From UBA10365 sp041441915 (GTDB lineage: Bacteria > Pseudomonadota > Alphaproteobacteria > Rhodobacterales > Rhodobacteraceae): a stretch of 64,000 nucleotides of DNA. The stretch is taken from the NCBI GenBank assembly GCA_041441915.1, contig JASDRS010000015.1:62001-126000 (forward strand), given 5' to 3'. The position numbers and the translations under genes are program-made. Below are positions 1-9,442 of the stretch, piece by piece (position 1 is the stretch's first letter; every line of letters begins with the position of its first letter). The notes under the pieces are model-generated. The model saw only the letters and a program-made list of their open reading frames with translations, made no database searches and was not told where the DNA came from.

Positions 1-378
1 ATAGATTGTCAGACAAGCCACCGAAACGGCAGTTAGTGCCTCCATCTCAACGCCAGTTTGGCCTGATATTTTAACTGTGGCTTGCACCAAAACACCACAA
101 AGTTTTGGGTCAGGCGTGAGAGCCATCGCAACTTTCGTTATCATCAAAGGGTGGCAAAGCGGAATAAGATCGGATGTTTTCTTGGCTGCCATAATGCCCG
201 CCAAACGTGCGACGCCCAGTACATTACCTTTTTGGGCGTTGCCTGCAATGATCAGATCCAGCGTTTCGAGCTTCATCAGTACCTTGCCTTCGGCTGTGGC
301 AATGCGGTCGGTTGTATCTTTGTTTGATACATCAACCATGTGGGCCTGACCATCACGGTCAAAATGCGACAATGCCAT
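1..378 (-). CDS. moaC: MoaC, cyclic pyranopterin monophosphate synthase (C-terminus cut by window edge)
   Basis: MoaC converts 3',8-cyclo-GTP to cyclic pyranopterin monophosphate in molybdenum cofactor synthesis, in the cytoplasm. The visible 126 codons read without a stop to base 1. They carry the family signatures LGVARLAGIMAAKKTSDLIP, the LCHP motif and SGQTGVEMEALTAVSVACL. The ATG at 378-376 follows the trpC stop by one base, so the gene is the distal member of trpG-trpD-trpC-moaC. The last 30 or so residues lie outside the window. The identification is secure; the same genome region also carries mogA and modABC. Confidence 0.96.
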   Translation of the reverse strand, partial: MALSHFDRDGQAHMVDVSNKDTTDRIATAEGKVLMKLETLDLIIAGNAQKGNVLGVARLAGIMAAKKTSDLIPLCHPLMITKVAMALTPDPKLCGVLVQATVKISGQTGVEMEALTAVSVACLTIY

Positions 379-379
379 A

Positions 380-1189
380 TCAGAAGTCCTCTGCTATAAG
401 TGGGTTTTTCAAAATAGCGCGGGTTGCTTTGGTCACATCCGCTTGGCGCATTAGGCTTTCACCGATCAAAAAACAGCGGGCGCCATGGCGTGCCAAATCG
501 GCCAGATCCTTAGGATTGTTTAGCCCACTTTCCGTGACTAAAAGCCGATCTTTTGGAGCTAAATGCGCCAATTGCCGCGTCGTATTAAGGCTGACGTCAA
601 AGGTATTTAGGTTGCGGTTATTCATCCCTAGCAGAGGTGATTTTAGACGCGTCGCGCGCTCAAGTTCAATTACATCGTGGACTTCGATCAAAACATCCAT
701 ACCCCAGTCAAATGCAGTTTGTTCAAGTTCCTGCGCTTGTTTATCACTGACAAATGCCATGATGATCAGAATACAATCGGCATGCAGCGCGCGCGCTTCG
801 ATCACTTGAAATGGGTCGAAAATAAAATCTTTTCGTAAACAGGGCAGAGTACTTGCGCCATGCGCTGCGGTTAAATAGCTGTCATCACCCTGAAACGATG
901 GCGCGTCTGTTAACACTGAGAGGCAGGTGGCGCCACCCATTTGGTAGGCTTGCGCCAGTTCTGGTGGATTGAATAGGGCGCGGATCAAGCCCTTAGAAGG
1001 ACTGGCTTTCTTAATCTCGGCAATCAAACCATATCCGTTTTGCGCGGCCTGGGTTAAAGATTTGGCAAAACCGCGTGGGGCTGGAGCCTCTTTTGCTGCC
1101 TGCTCTAGCACGTTTTGCGATGTAGCTTTTTTCCGGTGGGCCACTTCTTCCAATTTATAGGTTTTGATGTGCTCTAATATCGTAGTCAT
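380..1189 (-). CDS. trpC: Indole-3-glycerol phosphate synthase TrpC
   Basis: TrpC catalyses ring closure of CdRP to indole-3-glycerol phosphate, a late step of tryptophan synthesis. The 269-residue product has the usual length for a monofunctional TrpC. The TIM-barrel motifs are in order: AEIKKASPSKG near residue 60 with the catalytic lysine, LRKDFIFDPFQV near 120, MNNRNLNTF near 190, VTESG near 218 and FLIGESLM near 250. It lies between trpD (17 bases upstream) and moaC (one base downstream), all on the minus strand, which indicates one transcript. Confidence 0.97.
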   Translation of the reverse strand: MTTILEHIKTYKLEEVAHRKKATSQNVLEQAAKEAPAPRGFAKSLTQAAQNGYGLIAEIKKASPSKGLIRALFNPPELAQAYQMGGATCLSVLTDAPSFQGDDSYLTAAHGASTLPCLRKDFIFDPFQVIEARALHADCILIIMAFVSDKQAQELEQTAFDWGMDVLIEVHDVIELERATRLKSPLLGMNNRNLNTFDVSLNTTRQLAHLAPKDRLLVTESGLNNPKDLADLARHGARCFLIGESLMRQADVTKATRAILKNPLIAEDF

Positions 1190-1206
1190 ATTTGTCCTAT
1201 TTTGGC

Positions 1207-2229
1207 CTAGATGTCTAAACTGTGCGACAGTGCGGCGACTTTTGTCAGTTTTTCAAGCGCTGCACCCGAATCAATTGACTCGCTCGCTCGCTCAACACCT
1301 TCGGTCAATGATGTTGTTATGCCCGCCACAACTAAAGCAGCGGCGGCGTTTAAAAGCACTGCATTACGGTATGCTCCAAGTTCACCCTTGAGCAAAGCAC
1401 TGAATGCTGCGGCATTGTGGGCAGGTGTGCCGCCTAAAACTTCTGAGAAATCATGTACAGGAAGGCCCGCATCTTCGGGATGCAGGCTAAAGCTGGTTAT
1501 CTGGCCAAGATTAAGCGCGACAACTTCACTTTCAGCGGCGATCGACAGCTCATCCGTGCCGTCGCCGCCATGCACAAGCCACGCCTTTTTAGAGCCCAAA
1601 TCACGCAAAACTTCTGCCATGGGCTGTAATAGTTCGGACGAAAAGGCACCTGTGAGTTGGTGTTTTACACCTGCAGGATTGGTCAAAGGCCCTAGAATAT
1701 TAAATATGGTACGGGTACCAAGTTCAGAGCGTGCTGGCATCACATGGCGAATGGCCGGATGATGCATTGGTGCCATCATAAAGCCAATGCCCACTTCCCT
1801 AATGCAGGTTTCAACCAGCGCGGGTGTGATCATCACATTTAGGCCCATTTCGGTCAAAGCATCAGCCGCGCCAGACTGGCTAGAAAGATTGCGGTTGCCA
1901 TGTTTAGCTACCACAACGCCAGCACCCGCAACCACAAAGGCCGCTGCGGTTGAAATATTAAGCGTGCCCTTGCCGTCACCTCCGGTGCCAACAATATCCA
2001 TCGCCCCATGGGGGGCTTTCACAGGCAAACAATTTGTCCGCATCACATGGGCGGCGGCGGCATATTCATCCACTGTTTCGCCGCGCGTGCGCAGCACCAT
2101 CAAAAAGCCGCCAATTTGCGCCGCAGTTGCGTCGCCTTCAAATAGTACCTCAAAGGCAACTTCAGCTTCTGCGCGTGTTAAAGGGCGTTCAGCTGCAATA
2201 TTTATCAGTGGTTTAAGTCGCGCGCTCAT
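1207..2229 (-). CDS. trpD: Anthranilate phosphoribosyltransferase TrpD
   Basis: TrpD transfers phosphoribose from PRPP to anthranilate. The 340 residues match the normal family length. The PRPP/Mg loop GTGGDGKGTLNIST is at about residues 81-94 and the KHGNRNLSSQSGAADAL motif near 109. Its ATG overlaps the trpG stop in an ATGA arrangement (2229-2226), typical of translational coupling. The gene is transcribed with trpG, trpC and moaC. Confidence 0.97.
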   Translation of the reverse strand: MSARLKPLINIAAERPLTRAEAEVAFEVLFEGDATAAQIGGFLMVLRTRGETVDEYAAAAHVMRTNCLPVKAPHGAMDIVGTGGDGKGTLNISTAAAFVVAGAGVVVAKHGNRNLSSQSGAADALTEMGLNVMITPALVETCIREVGIGFMMAPMHHPAIRHVMPARSELGTRTIFNILGPLTNPAGVKHQLTGAFSSELLQPMAEVLRDLGSKKAWLVHGGDGTDELSIAAESEVVALNLGQITSFSLHPEDAGLPVHDFSEVLGGTPAHNAAAFSALLKGELGAYRNAVLLNAAAALVVAGITTSLTEGVERASESIDSGAALEKLTKVAALSHSLDI

Positions 2230-2816
2230 GACATGATTCCAATTTTTGCAGCCGTTAAAAAGTTCGACAAAAGTTGATGCCCATGTTCTGAAGCGATGCT
2301 TTCTGGGTGAAACTGTACACCTTCAATCAGTTTAGTCTTATGGCGTAAGCCCATTATTGTACCATCTTCAAGCCAAGAGGTCACTTCAAGGCAATCTGGT
2401 AATGTGTCGCGTGCCACGACCAGAGAATGATAGCGGGTTGCTAGAAATGGGCTGGGCAGACCGGCGAAAATACCTTTACCTTTGTGATGCATTTTGCCCA
2501 TTTTCCCGTGCACAATTTCATGACAGCGCTCGACTTCGCCACCGAAGGCCTCGCCAATGGTTTGGTGACCTAGACATACTCCCAAAAGCGGCACGTTTGC
2601 TTTGGCTGCGGCCAGCGTCAATGGTACGCAAATACCTGCAGCGCTAGGATCGCAAGGGCCAGGCGACAGTACGATGGCTTCGGGTTTAAGCGCTAAAGCG
2701 CTTTCCACATCGGCAGCATCATTGCGCAAGACGTGGATATTTTTTTCCCCTAACTCGCCCAAGTAGTGAACAAGGTTATAGGTGAAACTGTCATAATTAT
2801 CGATCAGAAGCAGCAT
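2226..2816 (-). CDS. trpG: Anthranilate synthase glutamine amidotransferase TrpG
   Basis: This class I glutamine amidotransferase supplies ammonia to TrpE; it may also serve 4-amino-4-deoxychorismate synthesis, as PabA/TrpG proteins often do (inference). The frame is open upstream to 2987, but MLLLIDNYDSFTYN at 2816 is the family's normal N-terminus, giving 196 residues. The catalytic triad is visible: Cys81 in GVCLGHQ, and His170 and Glu172 in FHPES. It is the first gene of trpG-trpD-trpC-moaC and is divergent from the decayed deacetylase gene. Confidence 0.95.
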   Translation of the reverse strand: MLLLIDNYDSFTYNLVHYLGELGEKNIHVLRNDAADVESALALKPEAIVLSPGPCDPSAAGICVPLTLAAAKANVPLLGVCLGHQTIGEAFGGEVERCHEIVHGKMGKMHHKGKGIFAGLPSPFLATRYHSLVVARDTLPDCLEVTSWLEDGTIMGLRHKTKLIEGVQFHPESIASEHGHQLLSNFLTAAKIGIMS

Positions 2817-2903
2817 TAGGTTGTCCCGTAAGAAATGAAGAATTGGGGTGAACACCGCCCGAACTCGCGCTATACATGGACAGAGCAAGCACGGGGCGTC
2901 AAG

Positions 2904-2926
2904 TCCATCTGGTTTAATTAGATGGA
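2904..2926. promoter_or_regulatory. Inverted repeat in the trpG / deacetylase-remnant divergent region
   Basis: TCCATCT and AGATGGA flank a 9-base AT-rich spacer, forming a perfect 7-bp inverted repeat about 90 bases upstream of the trpG start. It is not followed by a T tract on either strand, so it does not look like a terminator. It could be an operator of the trpG operon. That is inference from position and symmetry only. Confidence 0.25.
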
Positions 2927-2965
2927 TTAGACCCTCATGGTTGATACAATACGAGGGAAACAGTG

Positions 2966-4249
2966 ATGAAATATATAAGTGGAACAATTTTCGGCCTTAT
3001 TTTTTCGGTAGTGACCCTGGCCGTGGGATCTTTGATATATAATGATTGGCGTCCGCAGATGCCAGGCACGGCCATTAAAAAATCTTTTTTAAATGATTCG
3101 GAACCAGTCATCGTGCAAGTGGCCAGCTCACCTGAATTTTTTCCCGTAAAAATCGGTTTACAACAGGTGGCGGCCGAAGCGCCAGCAACTGTGCTGGCCA
3201 TGCCCAAAACTGAACCAAACCTCATGACCCTAACTTCAGAGCCTACCTTACAACCAGTATCAGAACGGCCGCAAATCGTAACAACCAAATTGACTGGACT
3301 TGCCCCTGTTGGCACAACCGCAATTAAGCAAATCATATTGACCGAGCTAAGCAACAACATGATTTCTGCAGCGGTAGACCCAAGCGTTACTGCTATCCGT
3401 CCTGACGCGGTGCAAAATGCGGCAGCGGTGCCAAGCCATGATCTGCCCTACCCCCCCCCTTTATCTGAGGCCGAGCAAGCCAAAGTAAACGAAGCATTAG
3501 CCTATATGTTGTCTTTGGAAAAAACGCCGCCAGCGCCAGCGCTTGTGTCTGTCACCGAACCACAGGCCAATGAGCTGCAGGGTGAAATCTATAAAAGCTT
3601 TTCATCATCTTTTAAAAATGGACAAAAATAGCCCATGGGTGCCATTATTTTTTATGATTAAGGAACTTAAAATACCAATCTTGAATCCCTCTCCGTCTTG
3701 CCCAGGCTTTTAGCCTTTGTAGGTTGGCTCACTGTATTTGTTTGGCCGCCAAATATGCAGAAAGTTACCGTGCTGCGGGACATGAGGTGGTTATTTTGGC
3801 CAAGGGCCTGCCCAAATCTGTGAGCCCATCAGATTATGAAAAATTGCTTGAAATCTATTTGAAAACTGCTGCCGCAAAGTGTTGGACTTGTGGGTTTGGA
3901 TTTTGGTGGCTTTCACGGTGATCTAGAGAGTGCTAGGGGATTGTGTCTTATTTGCGCAAACGGGGGCGTAGGATTGTCACCTGGGATCAGGACAAAAACT
4001 TGGCCCATAAATTTTTTTCTTAGCGCAAGTACTTCGGCGCTGATTTTTAAACGCTTGGGATTTGACCTTGTTGATATCAAGACCAAGCTTGATCATGCCG
4101 TGTTTCGCGCTGAAAAAGAGGGGCAGGCGGTTGTTTTTGGAAACACAAGTGTGCCAACCATTGCAGTACTTATGGAGTGGCACTTACAAGGCGGGCCTAA
4201 CGGAGCGGTATTGGCGCCGCTTTCGGCGTTGTTTGACCAAATCCAATAG
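2966..4249 (+). pseudogene. Broken divergent polysaccharide deacetylase (YibQ family)
   Basis: A membrane-anchored polysaccharide-deacetylase-like protein (divergent NodB fold) is spread over several frames. Frame A runs from ATG 2966 to a TAG at 3629. It encodes an N-terminal membrane segment (about residues 5-25) and a low-complexity Pro/Ala-rich linker. The same frame goes on past the stop as PMGAIIFYD, meets two TAA stops (3659, 3668) and reads LESLSVLP, which resembles the start of the catalytic domain. The match then shifts frame near 3712 (SYRAAGHEVVILAKGLP) and again near 3875 (LDFGGFHGDLESAR), ending with a family-like AVLAPLSALFDQIQ. So there are at least three in-frame stops and two frameshifts. 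Intact homologues in Rhodobacterales commonly sit between trpE and trpG, as here; homology is judged from memory. The 221-codon first part could still be translated as an anchored fragment. Confidence 0.75.
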
Positions 4250-4258
4250 GGGGTTGGT

Positions 4259-5770
4259 CTAGTTTTTCACCCGCGCAACAAACAGGCCAGCGTCTTCGGC
4301 AGAACGGCGTAAAGCGCGGGATTTATTTACGGTTTCTTGAAACTCGGCTTCAGGGTCGCTGTCATAAACCACACCACCGCCGGCTTGGATGTAAAGCACT
4401 TGATCCTTGAGAACCGCCGTGCGTAGAGCAATACAAAAATCCATTTCTCCGTTAGCGGCAAAATAACCGACGCCGCCGCCGTAGACACCACGTTTTTCGG
4501 GTTCAAGCTCGTCAATGATTTCCATTGCACGTACTTTAGGCGCACCTGACACGGTTCCTGCAGGTAGGCCTGCCAACAAGGCCGACAATGCATCTTCGCC
4601 TTCTGCCAGTTTGCCTACCACGTTTGAAACTATGTGCATTACATGGCTGTAGCGCTCGATGATGAATTTTTCGGTCGGATGCACTGTGCCCAGTTTCGCC
4701 ACGCGACCAACATCGTTGCGGCCGAGGTCCAACAGCATCAAATGTTCGGCTAGTTCTTTTTGATCGGCTAACAGTTCTGCTTCGAGGGCACGATCTTCTT
4801 CGGGCGTGGCGCCACGTTTGCGGGTACCTGCGATCGGGCGCACGGTGACCTCACCATCGCGCAAACGCACTAGAATTTCAGGGCTGGCCCCAATCACATG
4901 AAAACCACCAAAGTTAAAGAAAAACATAAAGGGCGACGGGTTAGTGCGCCGTAAACTCCTGTAAAGTGCGAAAGGGGGTTGAGTAAAGTCTTGCGCCCAT
5001 CTTTGGCTGGGCACGACCTGAAAAATATCGCCCGCGCGGATATAATCTTTTGCTTTTTGTACCGCGGCTAAATAGCCCTGATGTGTGAAGTTTGACTTCA
5101 TTGGTCCCACAGGTGTAGCAGAGCCAAAATCGCGACTTGAAGTAATTGGAGCGGATTCAAGGTCAAAAAGCGCCTCGGACACCGAGTGTTCGGCTTTGGC
5201 ATAAGCTTCGCGTGCACTTAGATCTTGGTTGGCCCAAGCGGGGGCAACGATTGTGACTTCGCCTTTAACCCCGTCAAGCACGGCTACCACCGACGGACGC
5301 AAAAGTACCGCATCTGGCAGGCCCAAAGGGTCGGGGTTCATATTGGGAAGATGTTCTACAAGGCGGATCATATCATAACCCAAATAGCCAAAAAGCCCAG
5401 CTGATATGGGGGGTAGATTGTCGGGCAGGGTAATATGGCTTTCAGAGATCAGGTCGCGTAGGGACTGCAGTGGAAGGCCCAAAATTGGCGTAAAATCATG
5501 GGCATTTTCCCGCACAGAGCGGTTAATGCGGCTTTGAGCGCCGTGACATTGCCAGATTAAATCGGGTTTAAGACCCACCACCGAATAGCGCCCGCGCACC
5601 TCGCCACCAGTCACCGATTCCAACATGAAACTATCAGTTTCAGCGCGCCCAAGCTTAAGCATTAAGGACACCGGAGTGTCTAAGTCAGCCGCCAAGCGGG
5701 CATAGACCACTTGGTTTTTTCCTTTTTCCCAGCCACGTTCAAATGTTTTAAAATCTGGAATAAGTGCCAT
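4259..5770 (-). CDS. trpE: Anthranilate synthase component I TrpE
   Basis: TrpE converts chorismate to anthranilate with TrpG, the first committed tryptophan step. The start MALIPDFKTFERGW at 5770 is chosen over the longer open frame (to 5851) because it matches the family N-terminus; it gives 503 residues. Chorismate-binding motifs are clear: PIAGTRKRG, LLDLGRNDVGRVA, FPAGT-type LPAGTVSGAPKVRAMEII, GGGVGYFAANGEMD and IQAGGGVVYDSDPEAEF. It starts 7 bases after the ppiD-like stop and is probably cotranscribed with it. It is separated from trpGDC by the decayed deacetylase gene. Confidence 0.97.
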   Translation of the reverse strand: MALIPDFKTFERGWEKGKNQVVYARLAADLDTPVSLMLKLGRAETDSFMLESVTGGEVRGRYSVVGLKPDLIWQCHGAQSRINRSVRENAHDFTPILGLPLQSLRDLISESHITLPDNLPPISAGLFGYLGYDMIRLVEHLPNMNPDPLGLPDAVLLRPSVVAVLDGVKGEVTIVAPAWANQDLSAREAYAKAEHSVSEALFDLESAPITSSRDFGSATPVGPMKSNFTHQGYLAAVQKAKDYIRAGDIFQVVPSQRWAQDFTQPPFALYRSLRRTNPSPFMFFFNFGGFHVIGASPEILVRLRDGEVTVRPIAGTRKRGATPEEDRALEAELLADQKELAEHLMLLDLGRNDVGRVAKLGTVHPTEKFIIERYSHVMHIVSNVVGKLAEGEDALSALLAGLPAGTVSGAPKVRAMEIIDELEPEKRGVYGGGVGYFAANGEMDFCIALRTAVLKDQVLYIQAGGGVVYDSDPEAEFQETVNKSRALRRSAEDAGLFVARVKN

Positions 5771-5777
5771 CTGTGCC

Positions 5778-7646
5778 CTATTGCATCTGTCCATGAACCG
5801 CGTTGATGGCGCCGTTGTTGAGCTCAATGCCAGCGCGTTGTGCCAAATCAAGGCTGATCAGCCCATAAGCATCTTGCGCGATCGACTGTTCGAGCCGTGC
5901 CGCAATCGACTTTGTTTCAGCCAAAGCGTCTGGCGTGGTCAGATCTGCCTCATCAATCGTATTAAGCTGCAGTACAGCCACATAGTCGCCAGATGTGACC
6001 AATTGAACGGCTGTTGACTGCATTTTGAATACTTCTAACAAAACCTCTTTTGGGGTACTGGGAATGTTTGCATCGCGAGTTTGTTGAACGGCGGTTTGGG
6101 TGATGCCCAATTGGCCAAGTGTGGCACCACCACCTGCCACTTTGACAACAAGCTCTTCGCCATAGGCACGCAGTGCATCGCTTAAGGTTTTGTTAGACAA
6201 AGCTGTGGCCACGTCATCATGGGCTTTTTCAAAGGGAATAGGCGTTGCAGAAACAAATTCGTCATATTGCAATACAACAACGCCTCCATCATCTACCAAA
6301 ATGGCTTTTGGAAAGTCGCCTTCTTGCAATGTATCGGCGGTTTCGCGAAAGGCGGAATAGCTCATCAATGGATTATCAAGCCCTGTGGCATAATCTAACC
6401 TGCCCAAACGCATAGAAAATTCATTTTCCATATCAGAGAGCTCTGCGCCTTCGGCTAAGCGGTTGTCGATCAGTTCTAACTCTTCGCCAATGGCCCGGGC
6501 GGCTGCTTCTTGTCTATATTGGTCCACAAGATCCGCGCGCGCTTGATTAAAGGTGGTTTTTTGTGCCGCCAGAATGGCATTCATACGAAAAAGGGCAGGG
6601 CCTAAGTCAGATTCGAACGGTCCAACAATCCCAGGCTTGCTCAATTCGAACACATCCGTTCCTGCAGCACCCAAATCTTCAATTTCCACATCGCCCATAT
6701 CAATATCATCAAGGCTCAAACCTCGTGATTTTACCAGATTTTCAAGAGACTCACCTGCGTCCAGTTGTGTTTTGGCAGCGCGGGCCTCTTCCATTGTGGC
6801 AAAGGCCAAACGTTCTACAAGACGGCGTTCTGGCTGGATATAATAGGCTTTATTTTCTTCATAAAGCACGCGCAAACTGGTTTCATCAACCGACAATTTG
6901 GGAGCTAAATCACTAGGAAGTAGTACGGCATAAGAGATTCGTTTAGCCTCTGGATCGGTAAACTGCCCTATATTTTTGTTGTAAAAGGCTAAAAGATCGG
7001 CTTCGGTTGCTTGCACAGGCGCTTGCGGCAGATCGGTGGCTGACAGGCTTTTCAAAGTGAAACCACGGGTTTGAGCGGCGTATGCGTAAAGCTTTTGCGC
7101 AATTACTTTAGGCGCGCCAAAATTGCTAACAGTCACTCCTTCAAAAAGCGCTTGCGATAAATCATTGCGCAGACCCATCTCGTATTCGATTTCGGTTAAG
7201 TTGTTGCGCTTGAGCGTGTCGCGGTAAATGTCACGGTCAAATTTACCGTTGATCCCTTGGAACACATTAGTTGCAGCTAGTTCTAGCGCCACGCGTTTGT
7301 CGCCCACTGAAAGGCCTAAACGATTGGTTTCACTATCTATTGCTGCGCTTGATACCATTTTTTGGCGAACGGCAGCATCCATGCCAAAGGCCAAAAGCTG
7401 TTCCATGGTAAGTGTGATGCCAAATTGGCGCCCAGCTGAGGCCATTTCAGAGCGCAGCGCACGTGCGTAATCATCAACTGAAATGTCAACGTTGCCCACG
7501 GAACCAATTTTGGTAATGCCGCCGCCTGACATATTGAAGCCAAAGCCAACAAAACTGATAACCGCCAAGCCCATCATCACTTTGAATAGAGGGCCCCCTG
7601 CCTTTTTTTTGCGTGGACTGTCATCATTGTCGTGTGCTTGGGCCAT
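5778..7646 (-). CDS. PpiD-like periplasmic peptidyl-prolyl isomerase / chaperone (SurA-N plus parvulin)
   Basis: A 622-residue inner-membrane-anchored chaperone that would help fold exported proteins. After a charged stretch, one transmembrane segment (about residues 22-40, VMMGLAVISFVGFGF) leads into a SurA_N-like domain (about 50-200). A parvulin-like PpiC region follows (about 260-375: KRISYAVLLPSDL, RRLVERLAFATMEEA, GPFESDLGPALFRM), then a long helical C-terminal region. It sits directly upstream of trpE, an arrangement common in Rhodobacterales. The parvulin domain of PpiD proteins is often degenerate, so isomerase activity is uncertain. Confidence 0.88.
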   Translation of the reverse strand: MAQAHDNDDSPRKKKAGGPLFKVMMGLAVISFVGFGFNMSGGGITKIGSVGNVDISVDDYARALRSEMASAGRQFGITLTMEQLLAFGMDAAVRQKMVSSAAIDSETNRLGLSVGDKRVALELAATNVFQGINGKFDRDIYRDTLKRNNLTEIEYEMGLRNDLSQALFEGVTVSNFGAPKVIAQKLYAYAAQTRGFTLKSLSATDLPQAPVQATEADLLAFYNKNIGQFTDPEAKRISYAVLLPSDLAPKLSVDETSLRVLYEENKAYYIQPERRLVERLAFATMEEARAAKTQLDAGESLENLVKSRGLSLDDIDMGDVEIEDLGAAGTDVFELSKPGIVGPFESDLGPALFRMNAILAAQKTTFNQARADLVDQYRQEAAARAIGEELELIDNRLAEGAELSDMENEFSMRLGRLDYATGLDNPLMSYSAFRETADTLQEGDFPKAILVDDGGVVVLQYDEFVSATPIPFEKAHDDVATALSNKTLSDALRAYGEELVVKVAGGGATLGQLGITQTAVQQTRDANIPSTPKEVLLEVFKMQSTAVQLVTSGDYVAVLQLNTIDEADLTTPDALAETKSIAARLEQSIAQDAYGLISLDLAQRAGIELNNGAINAVHGQMQ

Positions 7647-7681
7647 AGTATCACCTATCTGAAAAGCAAAGTTGGAACTGT

Positions 7682-8875
7682 CTAAGGCTTTGCGCCTGAG
7701 GGAGCAAGGGCTGCTAAGCGATCAAATAAAACTGAAATTTCATTTTTATTGATATTTGCGAAAGCAATACGTAATTGCCGCGTGCCTTCTAGATTTTTTT
7801 TGGGTTGAAACATAGTTCCTGGCAGCAGAAGTATTGATGTATCTTTGACCAAACTCTTCGCCAAAACATCAGAATCTACTGAAAAGGGATGCTCCACAAA
7901 TGCAAAATAGGCACCACATCCCAGAAGATTCCAGTTGTTAAGGCCCTTAAATCCCACCTCAATAGCCGTGCGGCGAGTTAAAATTTTGGCCCGCTCGTCG
8001 GCGATCCAATCGGACAGATTGCGCATCCCCCAAAGTGCTGCAATTTGCCCTAATTGGTTTGGACAAATGGCAACACTATCCAGATATTTTTCTACCTGAT
8101 CCAAAAGTGCCGTATCAGCTACAATTGCGCCTACGCGGTGTCCAGTCAGGTGGTAGGCCTTTGAAAAGGAATAAAGCTGAACGAAAAACCCTGCCCAGTC
8201 TGGGTCAGAAAACAGATCATGCGGCGCGCCCAAACGGCTGTCAAAATCGCGGTAGGTCTCATCTATCACCAGTGCAATATTGTGGCGTTTGGCTAAAAGT
8301 GCAAAGTCGCGCAGGGTCTGCGCCGGATATTCGGCGCCCGTGGGATTGTTCGGCGTAACGAGCACAATGGCCTTAGTTCTCGGCGTAATAAGGCGCGCGC
8401 AATCTGCCGCCAGAGGTATCATATCTGGCCCTGTTGACAGAGGGACACTATTCACTCCGGACATATCTAGCCACATTTTATGATTGAAATACCATGGTGT
8501 TGGAAGTATAACCTCATCTCCCACTTGTGCTAGGCAGGACATTACTGCGGTAAAAGCCTGATTGCAGCCTTGGGTGATTGCCACTTGATTTGGCGCGATG
8601 ATTCCGCTGTAAGCTCGGCCCCAATTTTCGGCGATTTCAGCCCGCAGTTCACCCATGCCCAGAACAGGGCCATAAAAATGCGCTTCGGGCATCGTTAAGG
8701 CCGCTTGGGCCAAGGCTTCGCGCAGCGCCAAGGGAGGGGGCTCGATAGGTGCTGCTTGCGACACATTGAGTAAGGGGCGATCCGCGGTGAACACCATGTC
8801 TTCAAGCCAACGAAACGCCTCCGTCACCGGAGGGGCTAATGTCCTCGACATATTAGGGTTCATCGAAAGCGTCAT
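7682..8875 (-). CDS. PLP-dependent aminotransferase, class I/II
   Basis: A fold-type I aminotransferase of 397 residues. The active-site lysine is in YSFSKAYHLTGHRVGA, the PLP-binding aspartate region in IALVIDETYRDF, and NNPTG is present as TPNNPTGAEY. The ATG at 8875 is preferred because AGGTG lies four bases before it and longer frames would run into gpt; ATGs at 8863 and 8851 are alternatives. Substrate cannot be read from sequence; family members act on aspartate, aromatic or other amino acids. It follows gpt by 41 bases on the same strand. Confidence 0.88.
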   Translation of the reverse strand: MTLSMNPNMSRTLAPPVTEAFRWLEDMVFTADRPLLNVSQAAPIEPPPLALREALAQAALTMPEAHFYGPVLGMGELRAEIAENWGRAYSGIIAPNQVAITQGCNQAFTAVMSCLAQVGDEVILPTPWYFNHKMWLDMSGVNSVPLSTGPDMIPLAADCARLITPRTKAIVLVTPNNPTGAEYPAQTLRDFALLAKRHNIALVIDETYRDFDSRLGAPHDLFSDPDWAGFFVQLYSFSKAYHLTGHRVGAIVADTALLDQVEKYLDSVAICPNQLGQIAALWGMRNLSDWIADERAKILTRRTAIEVGFKGLNNWNLLGCGAYFAFVEHPFSVDSDVLAKSLVKDTSILLLPGTMFQPKKNLEGTRQLRIAFANINKNEISVLFDRLAALAPSGAKP

Positions 8876-8916
8876 AAAGCACCTATTGAATGGGGCGATG
8901 GCCCTTGATGGCAAGC

Positions 8917-9420
8917 CTAGTCTTTGCCGCGAAAAGGTTGCACATATTGCATCGCCATGTCCCAAGGAAAAAAGATCCAAGTGTCTTGGCTGACTTCAGT
9001 GACATAAGTGTCAACCTGCAGCTTGCCGGAGGGTTTAGCATAGACCGTGGCAAAATGCGCCTTGGGATAAAGTAGGCGCACTAATTCTAGCGTTTTGCCG
9101 CTGTCGACCAAATCATCCACAATCAAAATACCCGCACCGTCGCCCATCAGGTCGGCTTGGGGGAATTTGGTCACTTCGGCGTCACCGCGGTCTTGATGCG
9201 CATATGAGATCACCGAGATCGTTTCGACCACACGAATATCAAGTTCACGGCTGACAATCATCGCAGGTACCAAGCCGCCACGGGTGATGCCTACGACTGC
9301 TTGCCATGCACCGTTATTGGGGCCCTTGCCATCTAAACGCCAAGCCAAAGCGCGGGAATCGCGGTGAATTTGGTCCCAGCTGACGTGGAATCCCTTTTCA
9401 TGGGGCAAGCGGTCGGTCAT
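8917..9420 (-). CDS. gpt: Xanthine phosphoribosyltransferase Gpt
   Basis: Gpt salvages xanthine and guanine to XMP and GMP using PRPP. The 167 residues fit the family. The PRPP loop ILIVDDLVDSGKT is near residues 98-110, VVGITRGGLVPA lies near 43, and the C-terminus IFFPWDMAMQYVQPF is characteristic of Gpt. It is 22 bases downstream of fabI on the same strand, so cotranscription is likely. Confidence 0.95.
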   Translation of the reverse strand: MTDRLPHEKGFHVSWDQIHRDSRALAWRLDGKGPNNGAWQAVVGITRGGLVPAMIVSRELDIRVVETISVISYAHQDRGDAEVTKFPQADLMGDGAGILIVDDLVDSGKTLELVRLLYPKAHFATVYAKPSGKLQVDTYVTEVSQDTWIFFPWDMAMQYVQPFRGKD

Positions 9421-9442
9421 TCCATGTTCCTTAATAATACTT

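Noticed and set aside
2817..2987. 57-residue N-terminal extension of TrpG
   Set aside because: Homologues begin at LLLIDNYDSF; the extension is cysteine-rich, antisense to the deacetylase remnant start, and has no family support.
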